A stretch of DNA of 64,000 nucleotides, taken from positions 62,001-126,000 of the forward strand of contig JAUCSD010000001.1 of NCBI GenBank assembly GCA_030445245.1, in the 5' to 3' direction. The stretch is from Candidatus Saccharimonadota bacterium (GTDB lineage: Bacteria; Patescibacteriota; Saccharimonadia; Saccharimonadales; Saccharimonadaceae). A model generated the notes under the pieces. It did no database searches, had not been told where the DNA came from, and was given only the letters and a program-made list of their open reading frames with translations. The position numbers were made by a program, and so were the translations under genes. Position 1 is the first letter of the stretch, and the number at the start of each line of letters is the position of its first letter. Below are positions 16,715 through 26,179 of this stretch, piece after piece.

Positions 16715-17988
16715 AAGTTCGAGATATAGTTCGAAGGGCAGGACGAAGCTTGCGTCAAGCAAAGGCTCGAACATTATTAACAAGTTTGGCTATTAGCGTC
16801 GGTGCTTTTACGGTAACTGTCGCTCTCGCAGCAGGTGCTGGAGGTCAGGCATATACCGACTCCTTGATTAAAAATAATGGTGATGCTCGTAACCTATCTG
16901 TATATATTAGAAATGACAGTAGCAAGAGTGATCAACCACAAGAACATGGAACAGCAAGCGAGGCTAATCGTCAAGGATTGTTAAGTGGTAGTGACATTGA
17001 AAAACTCAAGAAAATAAACGGTGTCGCCCAAATTACTCCAGCATATAACGTCAGTGCCGCATATATGACGCGAGACGATAGCGCAAAGCAATATGATACG
17101 CCTTTGAGTATTAAGGCAGATCATACGACCTTGCCGCTTGCTGCCGGATCACTGAATGATAATCAAGTGTCTGTCGGTGGTGTCGTTATTCCAGAATCGT
17201 ATCTAGGTGTGCTTGGGTTTAAGAGCGCAGGGGATGCGATTGGTCAGTCGCTCATCGTTCATATCGAGAAACCATCCCTGATGGTTGGTGGTAAAAGCAC
17301 CGAGGCAATGGATAAGACTTTTCGGATTGAAGCTGTAGACAAAAAATCATCCACAATTCTCCACTATCAAAGTGCATTACGCATTTCAAGTGAAGACGGT
17401 AAAACGATTTATGAATACCAGACTGCAGGAATGCCACAAAGTGATCAGTATTATTCACTCGATGTTCAGGTAGCGGCTAGCGCGGATGTAGCCAAGGTAC
17501 AAGGATCGATTAAGGATGCTGGTTATGATGTATTCTCTTTGCAGGATATCCAAGCCGCACTGTTTACATTCATAAACGTGGTTCAGTATGGAGCAGCTGG
17601 GTTCGGCTTACTTGCTATCTTGGCGTCTGTATTTGGAATCATTAATACCCAGTACATTAGCGTACTCGAGCGCACACAGCAGATTGGCCTTATGAAGGCA
17701 CTGGGTGCTCGTCGTAAAGATATTGGTCGGCTATTTCGTTATGAAGCTGGCTGGGTAGGATTCCTTGGTGGCGCAATTGGTACGCTCTTAGCGGTGCTGA
17801 CGGGTTTGTTGAATCCTTTAATCGCTCAAAAGTTGAATCTCGAAAGGGGAACCGAGCTGCTGCAGTTTAATCCAGTAACGAGCCTCCTTCTTATTGCAGG
17901 TTTGGTTCTTGTCGCTATCATGGCTGGTTATTTCCCAGCTCGAAAGGCTGCAAAACTTGATCCGATCGAAGCGCTTCGCACTGAGTAG
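16711..17988 (+). CDS. ABC transporter permease (MacB/FtsX superfamily)
   Basis: A 425-residue permease. The first membrane segment (about 22-45) is followed by a large extracytoplasmic domain (about 50-285) and three C-terminal membrane segments with the family ERTQQIGLMKALGARRKDIG loop near 325-345. It ends in the usual FPARKAAKLDPIEALR motif, typical of MacB-like permeases. It starts 4 bp inside the ATPase gene. The PadR gene and PspC protein upstream suggest an exporter answering envelope stress; the substrate is unknown. Confidence 0.92.
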   Translation: MKVRDIVRRAGRSLRQAKARTLLTSLAISVGAFTVTVALAAGAGGQAYTDSLIKNNGDARNLSVYIRNDSSKSDQPQEHGTASEANRQGLLSGSDIEKLKKINGVAQITPAYNVSAAYMTRDDSAKQYDTPLSIKADHTTLPLAAGSLNDNQVSVGGVVIPESYLGVLGFKSAGDAIGQSLIVHIEKPSLMVGGKSTEAMDKTFRIEAVDKKSSTILHYQSALRISSEDGKTIYEYQTAGMPQSDQYYSLDVQVAASADVAKVQGSIKDAGYDVFSLQDIQAALFTFINVVQYGAAGFGLLAILASVFGIINTQYISVLERTQQIGLMKALGARRKDIGRLFRYEAGWVGFLGGAIGTLLAVLTGLLNPLIAQKLNLERGTELLQFNPVTSLLLIAGLVLVAIMAGYFPARKAAKLDPIEALRTE

Positions 17989-18009
17989 AGGAACTCTTCG
18001 ACTCACATT

Positions 18010-18042
18010 AAAAATAAAGATCCTTTATCGGATCTTATTTTT
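18010..18042 (+). terminator. bidirectional terminator
   Basis: AAAAATAAAGATCC and GGATCTTATTTTT (one bulged A) around TTTATC, between converging genes. Confidence 0.8.
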
Positions 18043-18571
18043 AGTTGCCGTCGCGTTTCATTTCTTCAAGATGTTTCCATACAAGATCAATATCATCTCG
18101 ATCTTTCTTCCTATTGCGTTCAGCACTTCGCATTTTGCGTTCTAATACGAGATCTGGAGGAAGAAAAGGGTATCCTTCAAACATTTCATATTGTCGCAGC
18201 TCTGTTTCGAATTCAGCATCACTTCCGTAATCTCTTTTAGGAGTGGTGATATCAACATGCATAATATCTTCTTGACGGGGTTTATCGTATGTTTCAAGAA
18301 CAGGGTAGATAGTATGCGCTTTGAGTCGCAGGCGCATGCCACTTGGGGTCGCGTACGGAGTGTTGTATCTAATTGAATGGTAGACGTATTCAGGTATGAT
18401 GAGATCGACGTCACCTGCGGGTCGTAGGCCCGCGAGTGCAAGAGCGCTTCCTCCCATAATGAGTGTACTTTCCGGGCTTAATCCCGTTTCTCTGACTGTT
18501 TCAATAACACTACGAGCCGAAGCTGAAATTTGCTCAGGTGATGGAGGTTGGTTGCGTTTTAACAAGCTCAT
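18041..18571 (-). CDS. nucleotidyltransferase-fold protein
   Basis: A 176-residue protein resembling small nucleotidyltransferase-fold (MNT/AbiEii-like) proteins. The core motif IMGGSALALAGLRPAGDVDLII (about 38-59) has the G-S...D-x-D pattern that binds metal and nucleotide, with a possible third acidic residue in IMHVDITT (about 103-110). The end is rich in charged residues (RKKDRDDIDLVWKHL). There is no obvious partner such as an HEPN protein or antitoxin beside it. It may be a stand-alone nucleotidyltransferase or the remains of a toxin-antitoxin pair. Confidence 0.6.
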   Translation of the reverse strand: MSLLKRNQPPSPEQISASARSVIETVRETGLSPESTLIMGGSALALAGLRPAGDVDLIIPEYVYHSIRYNTPYATPSGMRLRLKAHTIYPVLETYDKPRQEDIMHVDITTPKRDYGSDAEFETELRQYEMFEGYPFLPPDLVLERKMRSAERNRKKDRDDIDLVWKHLEEMKRDGN

Positions 18572-18674
18572 TATTTAAATACTGTAACATAAAAGCGTAA
18601 GCTTATCAATATTTATGTTTTAATATATTTAAGTTCGGTATGTTTTTCAGATCTCAAAGGGTATAATAGGATGT

Positions 18675-19970
18675 ATGTTAGATATCCGCTTTATCCGAGA
18701 GAATGCCGAGGGTGTGCAAGAAAATGCGCGCGTTAAAGGCTACGACGTCAATATTGAAGAATTACTGCGTCTTGACCAATCAAAGCGCCAGCTGCAGCAG
18801 CAGGCGGACGAACTACGTGAGAAGCGTAACGAAATAGCTTCACGTATGAAAGGTGGGAAACCATCTGACGAGCTTATTGCCGAAGGTAAAGCAATCAAAG
18901 ACCAGTTAGTGGACTTCGAAAAGGCGCTAAAAGAGGCCGAGTTGTCTTTTATGACCCTTCTTAAGAAAGTGCCGAATATGGCACTTAGTGACGTGCCAGT
19001 TGGTAGTTCTGAAGATGATAATGTCATCGCAAAGACTGTAGGTGAGCCAACGAAATTTGTTTTCACTCCAAAGAATCACGCAGAGATTGCGGAGGCGAAA
19101 GGCTGGCTCGATAAAGAGCGTGCAGTAAAGGTGGCCGGAGCCCGATTTGCGTACCTAAAGGGCGATTTAGTAATGCTCGATTGGGCGATGAATATGTTTG
19201 CGCTTTCGCAGCTTACTAATCGCGATTTGATTGCACGGCTCATCAAAGAAAATAATCTAAATCTCTCCGATAAACCATTTGTGCCTGTACAACCTCCAGC
19301 CGTAGCGCGTACTAATGTATATGATGCTACGGGGCGCCTTAATAAAGAGGAGCAGACCTATAAGTTGGCTGACGACGATCTGTGGCTGAATGCCAGCGCA
19401 GAACACGTCATGGCGCCGATGTATATGAACGAGACTCTAAGTGAAGACGATTTGCCTCATCGATATGTCGGTTATACGACAGCATTTCGTCGTGAGGCAG
19501 GAACATATGGCAAAGATATGGAAGGCTTTTTCCGTCTTCATCAATTTAATAAGCTCGAGATGGAAGTATTTTCAACAGCTGAAACGTCACTTGACGAGCA
19601 CTTCTTAGCCATCGCTATTCAAGAGCACCTTATGACTCAGCTTGGGTTGCCGTATCGCGTAGTTCAAAAATGTACAGCAGATATTGGCGGTCCAAATGCG
19701 CGCGGTGTAGATATTGATGTCTGGCTTCCAGGTCAGGATCAGTATAGGGAAACGCACACTGCAGATCTCATCACGGACTATCAGACGCGCCGTATGCAAA
19801 CAAAAGTACGTCGTGCGGACGGTACGCTAGAACTCATCCATACTAATGACGCCACCGCTCTCTCGCAGCGACCACTCATCGCTATTCTTGAGAACTATCA
19901 GACTGAGGATGGAGATGTACGCGTGCCAGAAGCTCTGCGCCCATACCTCGGTGGACGCGAAATTCTATAA
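18675..19970 (+). CDS. serS: seryl-tRNA synthetase
   Basis: Charges tRNA-Ser and, if selenocysteine is used, tRNA-Sec. The N-terminal long coiled-coil arm that grips the tRNA variable arm spans about residues 25-105. The class II core follows: motif 2 is visible as FRREAGTYGKDMEGFFRLHQF (near 275-295) and motif 3 near the C-terminus as NATALSQRPLIAILENYQ-like sequence (actual start NDATALSQRP). Length is 431 residues. TATAAT at 18662-18667 lies 7 nt before the ATG with no ribosome site, so the mRNA is probably leaderless. Confidence 0.97.
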   Translation: MLDIRFIRENAEGVQENARVKGYDVNIEELLRLDQSKRQLQQQADELREKRNEIASRMKGGKPSDELIAEGKAIKDQLVDFEKALKEAELSFMTLLKKVPNMALSDVPVGSSEDDNVIAKTVGEPTKFVFTPKNHAEIAEAKGWLDKERAVKVAGARFAYLKGDLVMLDWAMNMFALSQLTNRDLIARLIKENNLNLSDKPFVPVQPPAVARTNVYDATGRLNKEEQTYKLADDDLWLNASAEHVMAPMYMNETLSEDDLPHRYVGYTTAFRREAGTYGKDMEGFFRLHQFNKLEMEVFSTAETSLDEHFLAIAIQEHLMTQLGLPYRVVQKCTADIGGPNARGVDIDVWLPGQDQYRETHTADLITDYQTRRMQTKVRRADGTLELIHTNDATALSQRPLIAILENYQTEDGDVRVPEALRPYLGGREIL

Positions 19971-20018
19971 GAGAGTGATATACTAGGAGTACCACCAAAT
20001 CCTAATAAGGAGGGTCGC

Positions 20019-20393
20019 ATGATTGATTCAATCGACATTACTGGTTTTAAGTACGAGATAGACGACACTACTAGAAAGTACGTTACCAAGAAAATCGGAA
20101 GACTCGACCGCTATTTACCAAAACATGCTCGTAAGAGCGCAGTGGCTGAGGTACGACTTAAGGAAGTCAATCGTGATCATGGTAACAAGTACGAGGCTGA
20201 AGTAGTACTTAATGTGCCAGGACACATCCTAACAGCGACAGATTCAACAGTTAACATGTTAGCTGCCGTTGATATCGTCGAAGCGAAATTGATCGCACAG
20301 TTACGGAAATACAAACAAAATACGATTCCACACATTGGTCATCGCGGTATGCTCGGACGTTTTAAGCGTAGTTACGCACGCGAAACACAGTAG
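20019..20393 (+). CDS. ribosome hibernation factor, short HPF/RaiA type
   Basis: A 124-residue HPF/YfiA-family protein that binds the decoding region of the 30S subunit and silences ribosomes under stress. The sequence shows the beta-alpha-beta-beta-alpha order, with TRKYVTKKIGRLDRYLPKH (about 19-37) and YEAEVVLNVPGHILTATDST (about 58-77). It lacks the C-terminal dimerisation domain of long HPF, so it is the short type. It has the strongest ribosome site in the area (AAGGAGGG), unlike the leaderless genes around it. A terminator follows. Confidence 0.9.
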   Translation: MIDSIDITGFKYEIDDTTRKYVTKKIGRLDRYLPKHARKSAVAEVRLKEVNRDHGNKYEAEVVLNVPGHILTATDSTVNMLAAVDIVEAKLIAQLRKYKQNTIPHIGHRGMLGRFKRSYARETQ

Positions 20394-20405
20394 GCTCTGA
20401 GACTT

Positions 20406-20442
20406 AAAGAAAACCCTCCTTGCATAATGGAGGGTTTTCTTT
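20406..20442 (+). terminator. terminator after the hibernation factor
   Basis: Perfect 14-bp arms AAAGAAAACCCTCC and GGAGGGTTTTCTTT around a 9-nt loop. Confidence 0.9.
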
Positions 20443-20528
20443 TGAGAGACTACTTTTATCTGATACGGAAACAGCGTATAATACAAACTAGTATTTGACA
20501 GAAGTTGCAAAGAGTAAGGGGTTTTACC

Positions 20529-23144
20529 ATGGTTAGTAGACAAAAAGCACTCACGAAAGTGTTTGGCGATCCGCAAGCGCGGATTTTGAAGACGTTAGAA
20601 AAAAAAGTCGGTGCGATAAACGCATTAGCCGATACTTATAAAAAAATGACAAAGCCAGAACTCAAGAAACAGACTGCTGTCTTGAAAGAACGTCTTGAAA
20701 AGGGTGCAAAACTTGATGATCTTTTGCCTGATGCCTTTGCGCTCGTACGCGAAGCCAGTGACCGTGTACTTGGTATGCGTCACTTTGATGTACAGCTAAT
20801 TGGTGGTATGGCGCTTCATGAAGGCAATGTGGCTGAGATGAAGACGGGCGAGGGCAAGACGCTCGTTGCAACGCTTCCAAGCTATCTCAACGCTCTTGAA
20901 GGCAAGGGTGTTCACGTGGTCAGTGTAAACGACTATCTCGTTCAGCGTGATGCTGGTTGGATGGGTGAACTGTATGATTTCCTCGGTCTAAGTACGGGTG
21001 TGATTGTGAATGATGCCTCATTCCTTTACGACAAGGATTTTGATAATGATGCTCACGAGGATCCTCGTATGCGGAAACTCCGTCCAGTAACTCGTAAAGA
21101 AGCTTATGCCGCTGACATTACCTACGGTACTAACAATGAGTTTGGCTTTGATTACCTACGCGATAACATGGTGAACGAAGTAGATTTGCTTCGTCAACGT
21201 GAGCTTAATTATGCGATCGTGGACGAGGTCGACTCAATCCTTATCGACGAAGCTCGTACGCCGCTGATTATTAGCGCTCCAGCTGCTGAAAATCCTGATA
21301 GTTATTATCAGTTCTCCAAGATTGCCGCTAAACTAACTCCTGAAGACTATACACTTGATGAAAAGCGTCGCAGCACGGCACTTACCGATGAAGGCGTTGA
21401 GAAAGTTCAGAAAATGTTGGGTATAAAAAACTTATACACACCTGATTATGTCCGTTCTGTCTATCACATGGACCAAGCACTGCGTGCACAAACATTGTTC
21501 AAACGTGATAAAGATTATGTGGTAACTAATGAAGGCGAAGTGATCATCGTTGACGAGCACACAGGGCGTCTAATGCAAGGTCGTCGTTATAACGAAGGTC
21601 TGCACCAGGCGATTGAAGCTAAAGAGAATGTTCCAGTACTCCAGGAAAGCATGACGCTTGCGACAGTCTCGTTCCAGAACTACTTCCGTCTTTATAGCAA
21701 ATTGTCAGGTATGACCGGTACGGCTTTTACCGAAGCAGAAGAATTCCAGCAGATTTACAGTCTGGATGTAATCCAGATTCCATCCAACAGGCCACTTGCT
21801 CGTGAAGACAAGGAAGATCTAATCTTTAAGACTGAAAAAGGTAAGCTAAAGGCCGTAGCGGAAGCTATTAAGGAATACCACAAAGTTGGTCGTCCAGTGC
21901 TAGTAGGGTCAGCTTCAATTACGAAGAACGAGATGATTGCTACATGGCTCGATAAAGAGAAAGTTCCATACGAAATTCTAAACGCAAAAAATAACGAGCG
22001 TGAAGCGGCTATTATTGAAAAAGCAGGTGAAAAGGGTGCTATTACTCTGGCTACAAACATTGCCGGTCGTGGTACTGACATTAAACTTGGCGAAGGTGTT
22101 GTTGAACTTGGCGGTCTTGTCGTGATTGGTTCGGAACGTCACGAATCACGTCGAATTGACAACCAGCTTCGTGGTCGTGGTGGTCGTCAAGGTGATCCAG
22201 GAGAAACGCAATTCTACGTTTCAACTGAGGATGACCTTATGCGTATCTTCCAAGGTGATCGTATCGCCAGCTTAATGGACAGACTTGGCGTTGACGAAGA
22301 TCAGCCAATTCAGAATAAGGCTGTATCTAAAACTCTTGAATCTGCGCAAAAACGCGTTGAAGGGTACAACTTTGATACTCGTAAAAATGTGGTGCAGTAT
22401 GATAATGTTATCAACCGACACCGTCGTGTTGTTTATGTGATGCGTCGAAAAATTCTTGAAGGTATAGATATCAAACCTGAGATCCAGCGCCTGATTGATA
22501 ACAAATTGCGTGAATTGACTGCGCTACCTGTGAAGAATAATCCTAAATTTGCTGATGAATTTAAGTCAGTCTTTCCACTTGATGATAAAGAAGTTGATGT
22601 TATCGGAGCTGAAAAGAAGGACAAGATTCGTTACGAATTAGCGTACTCTGCTGTTGAGAGTTTGTACCGAGGCAAAGAAGACGAGCTAACCGAAGAAGTT
22701 ATGCGTAAAGTCGAGCGAGAAGTATATTTGCAGGTGCTTGATACGCTTTGGATGCAGCATCTTGAAAATATGCAGCATCTACGTGAAGGAATTCACTGGC
22801 GTAGTATTGGTCAGCGTGACCCACTTGTTGAGTACCGTGCTGAGTCAGCTACGTTATTTGATAGCTTACAGGCTACACTTCGTGATGAAGTGCTTCGAGC
22901 AGTCATGCACGTTCATGCGCATGATGTCGTCGCTGAAGAGGAAGAAGACCATGACACTGAATTGACTCGTCTAGCTGAGACAGCTGTTGAGCGCGGTGTT
23001 AACGAGGTGACCGGTGGATCTGAAAACCGTGACGGTGACTTTAAGACTAAAAAAGCGGTTAGCGCTACTGCTGCAAACAAGCAAAAGAATGACGCTCGCA
23101 AAAAGAAGAAGACGCAACGTCAAAACCGTAAGAAGAAACACTAG
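20529..23144 (+). CDS. secA: preprotein translocase ATPase SecA
   Basis: The motor that drives unfolded proteins through SecYEG. Walker A MKTGEGKT is at residues 104-111, Walker B VDEVDSILIDEARTP near 218-232, and helicase motif NIAGRGTDIKLGEG near 510-525 with RGGRQGDPGE following. The scaffold and wing regions occupy the C-terminal third. It ends in a Lys/Arg-rich tail and lacks the Cys-rich zinc-binding SEC-C motif of proteobacterial SecA. I start at the ATG at 20529 (MVSRQKALTK); the open frame upstream has no support. TATAAT at about 20475 gives a leader of some 45 nt. Confidence 0.96.
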   Translation: MVSRQKALTKVFGDPQARILKTLEKKVGAINALADTYKKMTKPELKKQTAVLKERLEKGAKLDDLLPDAFALVREASDRVLGMRHFDVQLIGGMALHEGNVAEMKTGEGKTLVATLPSYLNALEGKGVHVVSVNDYLVQRDAGWMGELYDFLGLSTGVIVNDASFLYDKDFDNDAHEDPRMRKLRPVTRKEAYAADITYGTNNEFGFDYLRDNMVNEVDLLRQRELNYAIVDEVDSILIDEARTPLIISAPAAENPDSYYQFSKIAAKLTPEDYTLDEKRRSTALTDEGVEKVQKMLGIKNLYTPDYVRSVYHMDQALRAQTLFKRDKDYVVTNEGEVIIVDEHTGRLMQGRRYNEGLHQAIEAKENVPVLQESMTLATVSFQNYFRLYSKLSGMTGTAFTEAEEFQQIYSLDVIQIPSNRPLAREDKEDLIFKTEKGKLKAVAEAIKEYHKVGRPVLVGSASITKNEMIATWLDKEKVPYEILNAKNNEREAAIIEKAGEKGAITLATNIAGRGTDIKLGEGVVELGGLVVIGSERHESRRIDNQLRGRGGRQGDPGETQFYVSTEDDLMRIFQGDRIASLMDRLGVDEDQPIQNKAVSKTLESAQKRVEGYNFDTRKNVVQYDNVINRHRRVVYVMRRKILEGIDIKPEIQRLIDNKLRELTALPVKNNPKFADEFKSVFPLDDKEVDVIGAEKKDKIRYELAYSAVESLYRGKEDELTEEVMRKVEREVYLQVLDTLWMQHLENMQHLREGIHWRSIGQRDPLVEYRAESATLFDSLQATLRDEVLRAVMHVHAHDVVAEEEEDHDTELTRLAETAVERGVNEVTGGSENRDGDFKTKKAVSATAANKQKNDARKKKKTQRQNRKKKH

Positions 23145-23153
23145 TAAAAATTG

Positions 23154-23190
23154 AAAATGCCCGGATCTCCTGAAGGAGTCCGGGCATTTT
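23154..23190 (+). terminator. bidirectional terminator after secA
   Basis: AAAATGCCCGGA and TCCGGGCATTTT with an inner CTCC-TGAA-GGAG hairpin. It sits between secA and the opposing islet gene and can serve both. Confidence 0.9.
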
Positions 23191-23200
23191 CATCGTAGAG

Positions 23201-23515
23201 CTACATAAAGAAGGAAGTGATCCAGTCGATCGGGTGGATCGCGCCGGAGAGTCCCAGTATCCCGATGCCGAGGGTCAGGCAGACCGCCGCGGTGACTGAG
23301 AGGGTCGTGTCGAGGCCGGCTCGACGAGGCTGACACGCCTGACGGCGGAATGTGACCGGATCGGTTAGGATGCTCTCGATGAGACCCGGAATGGTCATGA
23401 TGGTTGTCTCGCTAGGGTCCACCGGCTCAATACTCATGATGAGCGTGGCATCAGGGTCACCCATGCAGGTAGTAGTAACTGCTGCGGTGGTACGACCAAA
23501 GATAGAACAACGCAC
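23201..23515 (-). CDS. small membrane protein in a GC-rich islet
   Basis: A protein of about 104 residues that I do not recognise. I start at the GTG at 23515-23513, because GAGGAG lies about 6 nt upstream and because the promoter at 23581-23609 places the transcription start inside the longer frame that begins at 23590. The N-terminal half is soluble with Thr-rich stretches and two cysteines. One hydrophobic segment (SVTAAVCLTLGIGILGLSG) lies about 20 residues from the C-terminus. The DNA is clearly more GC-rich than secA or the M16 gene beside it, and the strong Shine-Dalgarno and consensus -35 differ from local style. Confidence 0.55.
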   Translation of the reverse strand: MRCSIFGRTTAAVTTTCMGDPDATLIMSIEPVDPSETTIMTIPGLIESILTDPVTFRRQACQPRRAGLDTTLSVTAAVCLTLGIGILGLSGAIHPIDWITSFFM

Positions 23516-23580
23516 GTCTAACTCCTCGAACTTATATGGGCTTACGATGAAAATAACGTCGCATTTGCGCGATCTTTTGG

Positions 23581-23609
23581 ATTTTATCACATTTATGTTT
23601 AATTGTCAA
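23581..23609 (-). promoter_or_regulatory. strong promoter of the 23201-23515 gene
   Basis: On the minus strand TTGACA (23609-23604), a 17-nt spacer and TAAAAT (23586-23581). It is one of the few consensus -35 boxes in the window. Confidence 0.65.
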
Positions 23610-23715
23610 TGATATCAGATTGAAATCATGTAAAAAGGTGGTAATCGAGGCCAAAAAGTGCCACAATGGAATGCAGTATTCCAGCGAGAACTCGTTATTG
23701 CAGTAGGAGAGCATT

Positions 23716-25005
23716 TTGAAACACACAATAGAAGAAGTGAAGTTGCCCAATGGCGCCCGAGGCCTATTAATTGATATTCCCGGTGCAACCGTGATGAGCT
23801 TTCAATTCCAGTTTAGAGCTGGGAATTGTTATGTTCGAGATAAAGATATTTATGAAACTGCTCACGTAATGGAGCACATGGCCTTTGGTGCCAACGCCAA
23901 GTTTAAGAGCGAGCATGAATATGAAGCCGAGTTTACTAAAAATGGCGCGTATCACAATGCCTACACGAGCGACCTTTCGATGGTATATGTCGCAGATTGT
24001 GCCGATTTTGAATGGGATCGCATTTTTGCGTTGCAACGTGTTGCTATTTGCCAGCCTAAGTTCAATGAACCTGAACTAGAAGCTGAAAAGGGCAATGTAA
24101 AAAGTGAATTAACTGGTTATCTGAATAATCATAACCGTGTGCTCTGGCCAAAGATTCAGCAGTTGCTCGGTGAGGACGTATATACATTCTGGCAGCGACT
24201 ACAGACTATTCCGAATGTGACGCTTGCGGACATTCGTGAACATCATAAGCGAACTCACACGGCGAAAAATATGTGTTTTGTAATTGCCGGCAAATTGAAC
24301 GGTCGTAAGGCTGAGATTAAGCGTCAGCTAGCTGAGTGGGAGCTACCCGATGGTGAACGCTTCGAAGTACCAAAGAGCGTTCTAACTAGTGCTAATCCAA
24401 ACCTTATCCGCCGCAAAGAGGCATCAAACCTTACCTTTGGTTGGTCGATGACAATGCCACGTGAACTCAGCGACGAAGAAGCAGAGGCGATGAACTGTCT
24501 TGATCAGATCCTCACGGGCACAATGCATTCACGTATCTACGGTGCTGCTCGTAAAAAAGGCTTGGCATACGGGGTCTTTTCGGATACATCAGTGGGCTTT
24601 TATGACAGCAGTTGGGACTTTGGTGGTCAGGTGAATCTTGAAACCTCCGCCGCTCTGTTTGACATTATCGTCCGCGAGGTAAAATGCGTGCTTGATGGCA
24701 AAATAACAGAAGCCGAACTTGATGCCGCTAAGTCATATGCACTCGGTCGTTACCAGATGGGGGCTCAGACTGTTGCTCAGATTAGTAGTTTCTATACGGG
24801 TCGATATTTTGCCGACGGTGTCGTAAAGGACTACGACAAAGTACCTCAGTCGATTATGCGTACGTCACGTGATCGTATGATTACGACAGCTCGTGAGTTT
24901 ATCGCTAGTGATGCTTGGGTACTTGCTGGCGTAAGTAGTGGCGAGAAGAGTGAGATCGTGGCGTTAAACGATAAGCTGACAACCTTGTTTACATCGCAGA
25001 AATAA
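23716..25005 (+). CDS. M16-family zinc peptidase (pitrilysin/processing-peptidase type)
   Basis: A 429-residue member of peptidase family M16. The inverted zinc motif HVMEH is at about residues 49-53, with the third zinc ligand expected in the LEAEKGNVKSEL stretch near 117-128. The C-terminal domain carries the GLAYGVFSDTS substrate-binding arginine/tyrosine-type region. It keeps the active site, so it is likely a working protease rather than a subunit. No signal peptide is visible, so it is cytoplasmic. AGGAGAGC lies before the start; I read the initiator at 23716 as TTG. Confidence 0.88.
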   Translation: MKHTIEEVKLPNGARGLLIDIPGATVMSFQFQFRAGNCYVRDKDIYETAHVMEHMAFGANAKFKSEHEYEAEFTKNGAYHNAYTSDLSMVYVADCADFEWDRIFALQRVAICQPKFNEPELEAEKGNVKSELTGYLNNHNRVLWPKIQQLLGEDVYTFWQRLQTIPNVTLADIREHHKRTHTAKNMCFVIAGKLNGRKAEIKRQLAEWELPDGERFEVPKSVLTSANPNLIRRKEASNLTFGWSMTMPRELSDEEAEAMNCLDQILTGTMHSRIYGAARKKGLAYGVFSDTSVGFYDSSWDFGGQVNLETSAALFDIIVREVKCVLDGKITEAELDAAKSYALGRYQMGAQTVAQISSFYTGRYFADGVVKDYDKVPQSIMRTSRDRMITTAREFIASDAWVLAGVSSGEKSEIVALNDKLTTLFTSQK

Positions 25006-25040
25006 TAGTTTGCTACAATAGAGAAAAGAGAAAGGGAGCT

Positions 25041-26126
25041 ATGCAGCCACTGTCAAAACGGCTTGATATATTACGACAGGCCATTGCGGTCGCCTATGAT
25101 CAGCTGGCAATTGATGCCAAAGCTGAACAGGCGAGCATCGTGGAGCATGAACTCAGTAGTCCTGAAATTTGGAATAATCCTGCCTATGCTCAAGAGAAAA
25201 GCAAGCAGTTAGCAGCGCTTCACGCTATGGTTGAGCCATGGCAAATACTCAAGACACAGACGAATGATATCAATGAGTTGATGGAACTTGGTGATGATAG
25301 TTTATTGCCTGAATTTGAAGGTCAGATTAGTGCTTTAGAGCTTGAACTTATTGAACGTAAGAAGGAACTCCTTTTTAATGGTAAGTATGATGACCATAAC
25401 GCTATTCTACGTCTTAGTGCGGGAGCTGGCGGAACTGATGCTCAAGACTGGACTGAAATGCTTGAACGCATGTATCTGCGCTGGGTAGAGAAGGCGGGTT
25501 TCAGTGCGAGCATTGTCGAACGATCTCCTGCTGACGAAGCGGGTATTAAAGCCAGTGTTATTCAGGTAACTGGCCCATATGCCTATGGACGACTACGCTC
25601 GGAGAATGGCGTCCATCGTCTTGTGCGTCTGAGCCCATTTAATAGTGATAATCTACGTCAAACAAGCTTCGCTCTTGTTGAGGTTCTTCCGCAGATCGAT
25701 GCACCAGATGAAATTACTCTTGATGACAAGGAGCTTCGAATTGACGTCTACCGAGCTGGCGGTCATGGCGGACAATCCGTTAACACAACAGATAGTGCTG
25801 TTCGCGTAATGCACTTGCCAACGGGTATTACCGTGGCAATTCAAAATGAGCGCTCTCAGCTGCAAAATAAAGAGACAGCTCTTAAAATTTTACGTTCTAA
25901 ATTAGCCCAATTACAGCTTGAACAACACACTGAGAACATTAGTGAGCTTCAGGCGGGTGAGTCGGCTAATTGGGGCAGTCAGATTCGCAACTATGTCCTT
26001 CATCCTTATACTCTTGTAAAAGATACGAGGACTAAATACGAAGATCGTGATGCGTCCGGGGTTCTTGACGGTAAGCTCGACGGCTTTATGACCGCCTATC
26101 TTGAGAAACATATGGATAGTAAATAA
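25041..26126 (+). CDS. prfB: peptide chain release factor 2
   Basis: RF2 ends translation at UGA and UAA. The anticodon-like SPF tripeptide is seen in RLSPFNSDNLR (about 200-210) and the peptidyl-hydrolysis GGQ in GGHGGQSVNTTDSAVRV (about 241-257). The 361 residues read straight from an ATG with an AGGGAG ribosome site; the programmed frameshift with an early in-frame UGA found in many prfB genes is absent. The presence of RF2 and the many UGA stops here show the standard code, not the UGA-glycine code of Gracilibacteria and SR1. Confidence 0.96.
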   Translation: MQPLSKRLDILRQAIAVAYDQLAIDAKAEQASIVEHELSSPEIWNNPAYAQEKSKQLAALHAMVEPWQILKTQTNDINELMELGDDSLLPEFEGQISALELELIERKKELLFNGKYDDHNAILRLSAGAGGTDAQDWTEMLERMYLRWVEKAGFSASIVERSPADEAGIKASVIQVTGPYAYGRLRSENGVHRLVRLSPFNSDNLRQTSFALVEVLPQIDAPDEITLDDKELRIDVYRAGGHGGQSVNTTDSAVRVMHLPTGITVAIQNERSQLQNKETALKILRSKLAQLQLEQHTENISELQAGESANWGSQIRNYVLHPYTLVKDTRTKYEDRDASGVLDGKLDGFMTAYLEKHMDSK

Positions 26127-26179
26127 TACACTCCCGTGAGGGTAGAAGTTATACTGGTAATGTTATACTATAGATAGTA

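Noticed and set aside
25041-25140. Programmed +1 frameshift in prfB
   Set aside because: The gene reads through from ATG without an in-frame early UGA, so the classical recoding site is absent.
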